NCBI GenBank assembly: GCA_029775955.1
Contig: JARVJW010000108.1
Location: 1 to 22,210 of the forward strand
DNA from: Nitrososphaeria archaeon
GTDB taxonomy: Archaea > Thermoproteota > Nitrososphaeria > Conexivisphaerales > UBA164
Length of the DNA: 22,210 bases
Direction of reading: 5' to 3'
Shown: positions 1 through 6,212 of the stretch, piece by piece
How positions within the stretch are numbered: the stretch's first letter is position 1
Layout of the letters: every line of letters starts with the position of its first letter
The notes under the pieces: model-generated
Told to the model about the DNA's origin: nothing
Databases searched by the model: none
What the model saw: the letters and a program-made list of their open reading frames with translations, nothing else
Program-made: the position numbers and the translations under genes

Positions 1-90
1 AACGTTGCAATCAATATTACTAAAAGCTGGCCAATTCTTGGCCCGTGTGGGGATCTAACTACTGCTGCTGAGGAGGATAAGCAAGTTTAG
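1..90 (+). CDS. C-terminal end of a TnpB-like (IS200/IS605 OrfB) protein, partial
   Basis: Frame 1 is open from the window edge to a TAG at 88-90 and gives 29 residues beginning NVAINITKSW. This resembles the tail of TnpB-type nucleases, where the last RuvC motif reads D-x-N-x-A-x-N-I; the catalytic Asp would lie just before the window. An IS605-type right end follows at 246-280, interrupted only by a MITE, which supports the call. The protein is cut by the window edge, so it cannot be said whether it is intact. The family assignment rests on a short motif plus context. Confidence 0.42.
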   Translation, partial: NVAINITKSWPILGPCGDLTTAAEEDKQV

Positions 91-100
91 CCTAAGAAGC

Positions 101-237
101 TGCTTTGTTGCATTAATTAAAAGTTGTGCTGATTATTTAAAAATTAGGATAAATTGCCGATTTAAAATAAATAATTCCTTTAATTAAAATTTGGAACTAT
201 TAACAAATTAACTATTTTTTGAATATGCAACAAAGTA
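101..237 (+). mobile_element. MITE copy A: 13-bp terminal inverted repeats, 8-bp target duplication
   Basis: The element begins TGCTTTGTTGCAT and ends with its inverse ATGCAACAAAGTA (one mismatch). It is flanked by TAAGAAGC (93-100) and TAGGAAGC (238-245), an 8-bp target duplication with one change. It is very AT-rich and has no coding capacity. The reverse complement of 19003-19140 matches it along its whole length, with about nine differences by eye. The 8-bp duplication and a TTTGTTGCA-like end recall IS5 (ISH1 group) or IS6 family ends; no parent transposase is visible. It splits an IS605-type 3' end and stops 43 bases before the metallopeptidase start. Confidence 0.85.
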
Positions 238-245
238 TAGGAAGC

Positions 246-280
246 AAAAAGTTTACAGGCTTTGGTGGTGAGTAGTTCAC
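246..280 (+). mobile_element. IS200/IS605-type right end remnant
   Basis: This short stretch contains ACAGGCTTTGGTGG and ends in GTAGTTCAC. The same block occurs on the minus strand at 6044-6073, and GTAGTTCACATGC recurs at 3600-3612 at the end of the decayed tnpB. In IS200/IS605-type elements this region is the 3' end of tnpB plus the omega-RNA segment, ending at the right cleavage site. Here it closes the element whose TnpB tail is at 1-90, once the MITE and one target copy are removed. The metallopeptidase ATG follows directly at 281. Confidence 0.5.
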
Positions 281-850
281 ATGCTCAACATAGGACATAA
301 ACCGGTTCCCCTCAGGATAAAACGCACGAGAATAAAATACGCAAGAATAGAGGTCAGAGGAAAAAAAGTTTACATAACAGTGCCTTACAACTACGATGAC
401 ATTGATACCTTTATTAAAAAACACCTTATATGGATAGAAAAAAAGCTTAAAGAGTATGATTTATTACTTGAAAAATCCAGAACTCTGAAGCTTGAGCACA
501 GGGATAGGACTAAATTTTACATAACTGTGCGTAATATAACTCGGTCACTGAGCATGGAGATGGGCATAAGCATGCCAGTTATCAGGTTCAGGCGGATGAG
601 AAGGAAATGGGCTAGCATGAACTCAAATCACATAATGACTTTGAATGTATCGATTAACCTTCTACCAGAAAGGCTTGTAAGGTACATCCTGTTTCATGAG
701 ATGTGCCACATAATTGAGATGTCCCATAACGGCAAATTTAAAAGTCTCATCAGTGGTAAATATCCCTATTATAGGAAACTTGACATTGAGCTCAGGGCCT
801 ACTGGATAGCGATTGAGGAATATTATTTAAATACACTAAGTAACTACTAA
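281..850 (+). CDS. YgjP-like (DUF45) zinc metallopeptidase
   Basis: The 189-residue product has the gluzincin motif HEMCH (H139, E140, H143) and a third likely ligand, H149, in the following SHNGKF segment. Upstream is the family's R-x-x-W-A-S stretch (residues 107-112). This layout matches the YgjP/DUF45 metal-dependent hydrolases, a SprT/M48-like group whose substrates are mostly unknown. There is no signal peptide or membrane segment, so it should be cytosolic. The ATG sits immediately after the GTAGTTCAC end of an IS605-type remnant, and only 43 bases separate it from the MITE, so its promoter must lie in mobile-element DNA. The nucleoside phosphorylase starts 5 bases after its stop, so the two are probably cotranscribed. 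Family is well supported; biological role is unknown. Confidence 0.85.
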   Translation: MLNIGHKPVPLRIKRTRIKYARIEVRGKKVYITVPYNYDDIDTFIKKHLIWIEKKLKEYDLLLEKSRTLKLEHRDRTKFYITVRNITRSLSMEMGISMPVIRFRRMRRKWASMNSNHIMTLNVSINLLPERLVRYILFHEMCHIIEMSHNGKFKSLISGKYPYYRKLDIELRAYWIAIEEYYLNTLSNY

Positions 851-855
851 TTTGC

Positions 856-1596
856 ATGCCAGAACCTCAACATATCAAGGCGAAAGCTGGAGACATAGCT
901 GAAAGGGTTTTGCTTGCTGGAGACGCCGACAGAGTGAGGCAGCTATCAAACATGCTCAAAAATGCCACTGTTGTCAATGAAAACCGTGGTTATATAACAT
1001 ACACCGGCTTTTACAGGGATAAACCAGTTACCGTTGCCTGTCACGGCATTGGTGCGCCTTCTGCTGCAATAGTAATAGAGGAACTGAGAATGCTTGGGGC
1101 TAAAGTCATGGTCAGGCTTGGCACTGCAGGTGGACTTATAAAAGAAATAAAATATGGAGATGTGCTAATTGCAAGCGGCGCTTTCCTGCCATATGGCAAC
1201 ATAATGAACCAATACATTGGAAACGTCATACCGCCTACTGTTCCATCATATGACCTGCTAAGTTCGCTGGTAAATGCGTCAAAGATTTCCAAGACCGCTG
1301 TATATGTTGGCCCAGTTTACTCTGGCGATGCATTCTACGCCGAAGATAGTGAATACTCCTCCAAACTCTCAAAACTTGGTTACATAGGAGCAGAAATGGA
1401 GGCAGGTACACTCTTTGCTCTGGCTTCATTGAGGGGATTTAAGGCTGGAGCACTTTTCATGGCAAGCAACAACATTGTGCTGAATACACCCCTGTATGAT
1501 GCGTCAAAACTCATGAGCTATCTTGACAATGTAGCATCCATAGCTATAAATGCACTTGTTTCCGTAAACCCAGACCCTTTACGTCAGATCTCATAG
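856..1596 (+). CDS. Nucleoside phosphorylase (PNP/UDP family; MTA phosphorylase- or uridine phosphorylase-like)
   Basis: The 246-residue protein belongs to the hexameric PNP_UDP_1 family, which cleaves nucleosides with phosphate to base plus ribose 1-phosphate. Visible landmarks are the phosphate-binding GD (22-23, in LLAGDADR), NENRGY (41-46), HGIG (63-66), R87 with GTAGG (89-93), SGDAFYAED (156-164) and EMEAGT (180-185). It looks most like the Sulfolobus 5'-methylthioadenosine/purine nucleoside phosphorylase. However, the SD(N/H) site that carries the catalytic Asp of purine enzymes reads S204-N205-N206. Uridine phosphorylases also lack that Asp, so the substrate is open. Its 3' end overlaps that of the convergent ribose-1,5-bisphosphate isomerase by 13 bases, which fits a shared role in nucleoside degradation. 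Confidence 0.88.
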   Translation: MPEPQHIKAKAGDIAERVLLAGDADRVRQLSNMLKNATVVNENRGYITYTGFYRDKPVTVACHGIGAPSAAIVIEELRMLGAKVMVRLGTAGGLIKEIKYGDVLIASGAFLPYGNIMNQYIGNVIPPTVPSYDLLSSLVNASKISKTAVYVGPVYSGDAFYAEDSEYSSKLSKLGYIGAEMEAGTLFALASLRGFKAGALFMASNNIVLNTPLYDASKLMSYLDNVASIAINALVSVNPDPLRQIS

Positions 1597-2525
1597 AGCT
1601 CTTTGAACAACATTATTATCCCCTGGGGCGGATATATTCCCCTTTCTGTAATTATAAAATCAATGTACTCAGGGGGCGTGACATCAAATGCCGGGTTAAG
1701 CACCTTTATCTTCGGGTGTTTCTCCAGCCAAGCCCTTGGTGCAACTTCATATGGACTTCTGATTTCTATTTCTATTAACTCTCCAAGGTATGTCTGTGGG
1801 CTAATCTTATATGTTTCAGCCGCAACCATAACCCTAGTCCTGGACTCCTTGGCAATAGCAGCTATTGTTGATGTTCCTATTTTATTCACTACAGCTCCAT
1901 TTGCAGCTATAGCATCAGCACCCACAACCACCTTGTCCACCTTCCTCATGTAAAGCCTAGCAGCACTGTCAGGTATCAATGTAACGTCAATACCTGCATC
2001 AGCAAGCCATGCTGATGTAAGCCTGCCCTGAAACCTTGGCCTAGTCTCCGTGGCAAAAACCTTAAAGCTCTTGCCATCGTTAAAGGCAGTCTTTATCACG
2101 CTTATTGCTGACTGGCTGTTACAATGTGTCAGAATAATGTCCCCACTAACGATCCTCTTGGCGCCTATCTCCCCAATCTTTTTTTGCGCCTCAATGCTTT
2201 TCTGTATGAATTCCTCTGCTGCTTTTGATACAAATTCTTTAAGCTGATTTATGTCTAACTTTATAAGGAGTCCTTTTTGTGCGCTCTTGACGACAGTGTT
2301 GACGCCATTAGGCAATGACACTGCAGTTGGCCTTGACGACTTTAGATATTCCCCAGCCTTCTGGATGCGCTCAAAAAATTTGCTCGAGTCGTCATCATTT
2401 ACATAGAATACTTCGTTCTTCAATGCAGCTACTGCAGCTCTGGCTATCCTTCCAGCGCCCCTTACTTTCATATTTTTTATATCATCAAACACCTGCCTCA
2501 ACTGAGGTGAGAATTCTGTTGACAT
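1584..2525 (-). CDS. Ribose-1,5-bisphosphate isomerase (eIF2B-like family)
   Basis: The product converts ribose 1,5-bisphosphate to ribulose 1,5-bisphosphate in the archaeal pentose-bisphosphate (nucleoside salvage/RuBisCO) pathway. It resembles the Thermococcus enzyme along its length. Shared blocks, numbered from the upstream ATG at 2543, are RGAGRIARAA (28-37), RPTAVSLPNG (71-80), THCNSQSA with catalytic-type Cys141, TETRPRFQG (165-173), GADAI with Asp210, NKIGT (220-224) and the C-terminal NPAFDVTPPEYID. These separate it from the initiation factor 2B subunits and MtnA. I chose the second in-frame ATG (2525). A TATA-like block lies about 26 bases upstream of it but only 8 bases from the ATG at 2543, and this start puts RGAG at the same position as in the Thermococcus protein. 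Confidence 0.92.
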   Translation of the reverse strand: MSTEFSPQLRQVFDDIKNMKVRGAGRIARAAVAALKNEVFYVNDDDSSKFFERIQKAGEYLKSSRPTAVSLPNGVNTVVKSAQKGLLIKLDINQLKEFVSKAAEEFIQKSIEAQKKIGEIGAKRIVSGDIILTHCNSQSAISVIKTAFNDGKSFKVFATETRPRFQGRLTSAWLADAGIDVTLIPDSAARLYMRKVDKVVVGADAIAANGAVVNKIGTSTIAAIAKESRTRVMVAAETYKISPQTYLGELIEIEIRSPYEVAPRAWLEKHPKIKVLNPAFDVTPPEYIDFIITERGIYPPQGIIMLFKELYEI

Positions 2526-2545
2526 AGCAGAATTAATATTCATCT

Positions 2546-2557
2546 TAATATTAAAGT
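2546..2557 (-). promoter_or_regulatory. TATA box of the ribose-1,5-bisphosphate isomerase gene
   Basis: On the minus strand an AT-rich CTTTAATATT block is centred near 2551. That is about 26 bases from the ATG at 2525, the usual archaeal distance for a leaderless transcript. It decides between the two candidate starts. Confidence 0.45.
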
Positions 2558-2576
2558 GTTTTCGCTTAGTTTTTAG

Positions 2577-2620
2577 CAGGAGCGAGCGAGAAAACTCATA
2601 CCATTTATGGATGAAAGCGA
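2577..2620 (+). mobile_element. IS200/IS605-type left end preceding the decayed tnpB
   Basis: The segment contains AGCGAGCGAGAA followed by CCATTTATGGATGAAAGCGA. Bases 2591-2620 match 22102-22131 at 28 of 30 positions, and both copies sit just upstream of tnpB-type reading frames in the same orientation. The AGCGAGCG...TGGATGAAAGCGAG pattern also appears on the minus strand at about 4013-3976. Confidence 0.6.
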
Positions 2621-2659
2621 GACCAAGGTTTAAATATCATTCTGTATATCATAAGACAG

Positions 2660-3593
2660 TTGATAACTTACAAGTTCAGGCTCTACCCAACAAAAACGCA
2701 GGCTCATGACTGAGGCTTTTATGCAACAACCTTCTTGATGACAGAATAAGCCCACAGTGTTTGAACGGCTCTCACGGCATTTCGCCATAACGACAAATTT
2801 CTAGATGTATTTTGCAGGATGTTAGGTTTAGCCAAGGCATATGGAGCCTTCTATGCTTGTCTTCGAGATATTCAAAATTCAAACGAAAGGGCAACTCATT
2901 CATATATCCACAACTTGGTGGTTTCAAGGTCAACGACAATAGAATTTACCTTTCAAAGATAGACCAATAGTAGTGGAGCAACTGTCATCCGTGACATCTA
3001 CCAGTGATTCATAGCCGTTGAAGGTACGCCAAGCAGGGGACAGCGCTGTTGACGTGGGCGTCTTGAATGCCGTAGCGCTAAGAAACACTAATAGAGAACC
3101 CGCACATATTGGCGCGCTCGGCAGAGCGCATCAAGGACCTGCAAAGGAAGCTATCTCACAAGAAGAACAGCTCAAAGAACAGGAAAAAGGCATTGCTTGA
3201 AAAATCTTGGAGAAAGGTCAGGAGACAGAGAGGACTTCGCCCACAAGCTCACTAAGGATAACAAATTGATTGCCTTTGAAGATTCAGGACATGATAAAAA
3301 ACATTCGCTCATATCGATAATAATGTACCCTTGGGGACAACTGCCTACAAGGCAGAAAGGCGTGGCGGACTGGTCGTCAACCCAGCAACATCGAAGAAAT
3401 GTTCCAGATGCGGGATCCTGATGAAAGACATATCTGGGTGAACATTTGAATGCATGCAGATAGGGATGTAAATGCTGCCAGAAACATTCTGGCAGAGGGT
3501 CAGGAACTGACCCGTGCGGAGGAACAACCTCTACTTGTCCAACGAGAGTTGATAAACAAGTTTGTTACTATAAAGCAAGCCCAAAAGCTTTAG
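2660..3593 (+). pseudogene. tnpB: Decayed tnpB (IS200/IS605 OrfB, RuvC-type RNA-guided nuclease)
   Basis: Reading in shifting frames gives a recognisable TnpB: the N-terminal YKFRLYPTKTQA, the FSRYSKFKRKGNSF...YPQLGGFKVND block, VDVGVLNAVAL with the first RuvC Asp, KLIAFED with the Glu, one CSRCG zinc knuckle, and ADRDVNAARNILA with the last Asp. It then ends ELTRAEEQPLL...KQAQKL with TAG at 3591-3593. In-frame stops, for example 17 codons in (HD-stop), and several frameshifts break it. Most conserved motifs survive, so decay looks fairly recent. The second zinc knuckle is lost. Left end 2577-2620 and right end GTAGTTCAC at 3600-3608 bracket it, giving a TnpB-only (IS1341-type) element of about 1.03 kb. 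Short open frames inside it are fragments, not genes. Confidence 0.88.
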
Positions 3594-3608
3594 TTGTGGG
3601 TAGTTCAC
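3594..3608 (+). mobile_element. Right end of the decayed IS605-type element
   Basis: Directly after the tnpB stop the sequence runs TTGTGGGTAGTTCAC. The final GTAGTTCAC plus the next bases ATGC are identical to 272-284 and inverse to the end at 3861-3869. This marks the element's 3' boundary. Confidence 0.5.
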
Positions 3609-3860
3609 ATGCATTACGTTTCTGAAAGATTATAAATTCTTATAACCCTCATTCGGAACATTGACCTACTTGTAACGGTATTATTTACTCATTCTCCATT
3701 GACAATGGCAATTAACTTGCCGTATAAAACGATATTAGCAAAACAGGTATGTTCCTCAATGCCCTGACGCTCAGTTTATTTTTCAGTCATGAATGTTATT
3801 GTGAGAGAGAGCCCTTTTACCTTGTTCCACTTGATGTCTGCCCAGAGCCATTTAATTGGG
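3609..3860 (+). other. Intergenic stretch without a recognisable gene
   Basis: About 250 bases between two element ends. An AT-rich TATAAATTCTTATAA block lies at about 3632-3646, but no convincing gene follows it. The open frames that start at 3749 and 3789 run into the miniature element and have no recognisable motif or coding character. Confidence 0.5.
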
Positions 3861-4018
3861 GTGAACTACCCCGCCCTTGCGGACGGGGCCATGCCCGCTT
3901 GTTTGGAGCTTCAACGGCATTGCTTGCTTTCACATGCGGAATATGTATTCGAGCATGCTAGAGGCATAATCCTCTGCTCGCTTTCATCCAAGTCAAGGGG
4001 ACTTCCCGCTCGCTGAGT
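3861..4018 (-). mobile_element. Miniature IS200/IS605 derivative (PATE-like), both ends present
   Basis: Read on the minus strand, it begins CTCAGCGAGCGGGAAGTC, contains the hairpin AAGTC-CCCTT-GACTT and the left-end motif TGGATGAAAGCGAG. About 90 bases later it ends with a strong hairpin (stem arms 3869-3876 and 3881-3888, TTGC loop, one mismatch) and GTAGTTCAC. Left-end and right-end motifs are in the same order and orientation as in the full element at 2577-3608, but with no tnpB between them. It is therefore a roughly 158-bp internally deleted, non-autonomous copy, and may keep the omega-RNA scaffold. Confidence 0.55.
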
Positions 4019-4158
4019 TAAAGGCAGGGTAGTACGGCGGTTATTAGCTTTCCTTCATGCTGCTTTACAACTTCTTTCACACGTGTGCAAATCCATCCCA
4101 CAAGAACATGGCCATCTATGTGTCTGAGTTGACTTTATGATAGACGCCTTATGTTGGC

Positions 4159-4212
4159 TAGCAGTCCAAGCATGGTCTTTGCGACCATGAACATGACGAA
4201 TCTGAGCTGCTA
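4159..4212 (+). ncRNA. Possible remnant of an IS110 bridge RNA
   Basis: A perfect 7-bp hairpin (CATGGTC, loop TTTGC, GACCATG; 4171-4189) sits inside an outer 6-bp stem (TAGCAG 4159-4164 with CTGCTA 4207-4212). The unpaired internal loops are of unequal length, 6 and 17 bases. It lies about 50 bases upstream of the decayed IS110 transposase start. IS110-group elements encode their bridge RNA in the long non-coding left end, as stems with internal loops that pair with target and donor. The fold was found by eye and identity is inferred from position. Confidence 0.25.
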
Positions 4213-4261
4213 ATGGGCCCGGATGAGTAAATGCAGCCTGATGTCAGCTATGATGGAGGTG

Positions 4262-5120
4262 ATGTACGTTGGTGATGTGGGAAAGACACAAAGCTGCATC
4301 ATGGATACATAATAACTGAATTCAGTTTCGAAGGGATGGCATATCTTACCTATCTTCACCATTCATAGATGATAGCTATGGAATCAACAGGCCCATATTG
4401 GATGAATATGCTAAGATGGTGCATGCCTGTTGTGTTGGCTCATCCCTTGAAGGCCATCGCACTAAAGAGCGACAAGGTTGACGCTAGCTAACCTTCTAAT
4501 GGTTTATACTAGAAAGCTATGTTCCAGAGAGATGAGATATCTAGTAAGGCACAGACTGTCAAGGCATTGACCAAGAACAGAGTGCAATTATAGATTAGTC
4601 TCAAGTTCTATGACCTCTTTGGAAATGGTTGAAGGAAGTGATAAATGGGCTTCCTCCATTGGGCAAGCTTGACAATTACCTGACTCACAGAGCCTAGGCA
4701 GATAGAAAGGGATGACAGAGAGTCAAGGGCAATGAAGGGGATGTCAGGTTTGAGCCTAACTTAGATGTATGCACAACTCTTCTCATCAAGTCTAATATAA
4801 GCAGGTTCCAAAATTACATGTTTGCATCGCTTCATCTTTGTATCAATCAGACACCAGTACAATGGCCGAAAAGCAGGGCTCCAGAATGCCCGGCAATTGT
4901 GGAATCAACAATAAAAAATCATGACCCAAGTCCTTCAGCAGAATTAAGGGCAGGAGAAGAGATCAAAAGGTAATAATAGCGGTGGCTAACAAGATGCTGA
5001 AGAAAGATAATATGGTTCATGCTCACTAGAAAGAGTACAAATCAAAGGAAGAGGTACATCAAAAAGCTTAACATCATGGCATACTGCTGGCAAAGGGTTA
5101 GGACAACCTATATAGGCGTC
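4262..5120 (+). pseudogene. Decayed IS110-family transposase
   Basis: The frame starts MYVGDVGKTQSCIMDT and stops at once. The DEDD/RuvC opening is recognisable, apparently lacking one residue before the Asp. Across several frames come MESTGPYWMN, the VVLAHPLKA block, SDKVDA (the family's K-T-D-x-x-D-A motif), KALTKNRVQ, TLLIKSNISRF and VANKMLKK...FMLTRK near the C-terminus. Order and spacing match IS110-family transposases of about 300-350 residues. Stops and frameshifts are numerous, so it is inactive. It is more eroded than the tnpB at 2660-3593. Confidence 0.8.
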
Positions 5121-5141
5121 TATCATGAATGTTTGGATGTG

Positions 5142-5176
5142 AAATGTTAAATACTTATTTATTAGATTTTAATAGG
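5142..5176 (+). promoter_or_regulatory. Promoter region of the menA-like gene
   Basis: Two AT-rich candidates precede the TTG start at 5190: TTAAATAC, centred about 39 bases upstream, and TTAGATTTTAATA, centred about 20-25 bases upstream. The second is nearer the distance expected for a leaderless transcript. Which one is used cannot be told by eye. Confidence 0.3.
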
Positions 5177-5189
5177 TTTAACTTAAGGC

Positions 5190-6047
5190 TTGAACTTCAG
5201 GCAATTTATTGCACTGATTAGAGTTCCCTCACTTACTGCGACTGTTGTACCACTATTAACTGGAGGAATCATTGCCATCAGGAGTGGCACATTTGACATT
5301 GTATTTTGGCTCATAATGTTTGTTGTTGCGTTATTTATGCAAATTGCTGCAAATGCGTTCAATGAACATGGCGATTTCATTAATGGTATAGATAAATTAG
5401 CATCACATGGATTTGCTGGTATAATAGTCAGGGGCGAGGTATCGGCTAATAATGTGCTTGCAATCGGAATTGCTTTTTATATAGCTGCAGCTTTACTTGC
5501 AGTGCCCTTGGTGTTGGCTAGAGGTATATACGTGCTTGTGATGGGGTTGATTGCAGCAATAGTTGGTGTTCTATATTCTGAAGGCCCTTTGCCACTTTCT
5601 AGGACACCATTTGGGGAGATATTTGTAGGCATAACTATGGGTTTAATTGAAATAATTGCTACTGAATTCATATCCAGTGGTAAAATAATATTTTCTGCTT
5701 ACCTGATTTCTGTTCCCATTTCATTGCTTGTAGCGGATATTCTTGTGGCAAACAATTTGCGTGATATAAACAAGGATAGTCAAGCTGGCAGAAAAACGCT
5801 AGTTATTATCCTAGGGATTAAATATTCACAGGCACTTTATTATGCAATGATTGCGCTGTCATATGCGTGGCTGCCATTTATGTATGCATTTACTGAGAAT
5901 ATCCGGTTGAACTTACCGCTTGTGACGCTGCCATTTGCAGCAGTTGGAATGATCCTACTCCATAAAAATGGGTGGAGGCTTGGAGTGGAAATCAGCTCAA
6001 TAATATATCTGCTATATGGTATAGCACTTGCGATAGCGCTTTTGTGA
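5190..6047 (+). CDS. menA: UbiA-family prenyltransferase, probably MenA (1,4-dihydroxy-2-naphthoate polyprenyltransferase)
   Basis: This 285-residue, very hydrophobic protein should span the membrane about eight or nine times. It has both Asp-rich prenyl-diphosphate/Mg sites of the UbiA superfamily: NAFNEHGDFINGID (55-68, D62 and D68; Glu59 replaces the usual first Asp) and NNLRDINKDSQAGRKT (188-203, D192 and D196). The YSEGPLPLSRTPFGE stretch (129-143) is typical of MenA rather than of protohaem or geranylgeranylglyceryl-phosphate enzymes. It would prenylate the naphthoquinone head group in menaquinone synthesis. The start is TTG; no ATG or GTG is better placed. It stands alone between decayed elements, and its stop codon falls inside an IS605-type right end on the other strand. 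Substrate is inferred. Confidence 0.82.
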   Translation: MNFRQFIALIRVPSLTATVVPLLTGGIIAIRSGTFDIVFWLIMFVVALFMQIAANAFNEHGDFINGIDKLASHGFAGIIVRGEVSANNVLAIGIAFYIAAALLAVPLVLARGIYVLVMGLIAAIVGVLYSEGPLPLSRTPFGEIFVGITMGLIEIIATEFISSGKIIFSAYLISVPISLLVADILVANNLRDINKDSQAGRKTLVIILGIKYSQALYYAMIALSYAWLPFMYAFTENIRLNLPLVTLPFAAVGMILLHKNGWRLGVEISSIIYLLYGIALAIALL

Positions 6048-6135
6048 ACTGCCTTCCACCAAAGCCTGTGAGCTTATTGCTTACACGCCAAGGAAACACA
6101 TATTCAACCAAAGACTTAATGCCCTTGGGTTTCTG
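6044..6135 (-). mobile_element. IS200/IS605-type right end remnant abutting menA
   Basis: Read on the minus strand, this ends CACAGGCTTTGGTGG then AAGGCAGTTCAC, closely matching 254-280 (ACAGGCTTTGGTGG...GTAGTTCAC). The shared block begins near TAAGCAATAAGC on this strand. No TnpB motif is recognisable further upstream, so only a solo 3' end is left. The left boundary near 6135 is a guess. Confidence 0.4.
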
Positions 6136-6212
6136 TAAGATTTTTAAATAAAACTAACAGTTAGCCTCTGCAAAAAATCATAATTAATATTTCGAAATTC
6201 TGTGCGCTATCT

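Noticed and set aside
1..100. Possible tRNA or rRNA fragment at the left edge
   Set aside because: No cloverleaf, T-loop consensus or acceptor pairing could be made, and frame 1 reads as a plausible TnpB tail.
1584..2525. Annotation as translation initiation factor 2B subunit or methylthioribose-1-phosphate isomerase
   Set aside because: The RPTAVSLPNG, THCNSQSA and NPAFDVTPPEYID blocks match the archaeal ribose-1,5-bisphosphate isomerase along the whole length.
3018..3421. Two short open frames that look like small genes (3018-3200 and 3197-3421)
   Set aside because: Their residues are TnpB motifs (VDVGVLNAVAL, DFAHKLTKD, KLIAFED) in adjacent frames, so they are pieces of one decayed tnpB.
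3749..4016. Overlapping open frames at 3749-3961 and 3789-4016
   Set aside because: They run through the hairpins of the miniature IS605 element, have no recognisable domain and lack a convincing promoter or ribosome-binding site.
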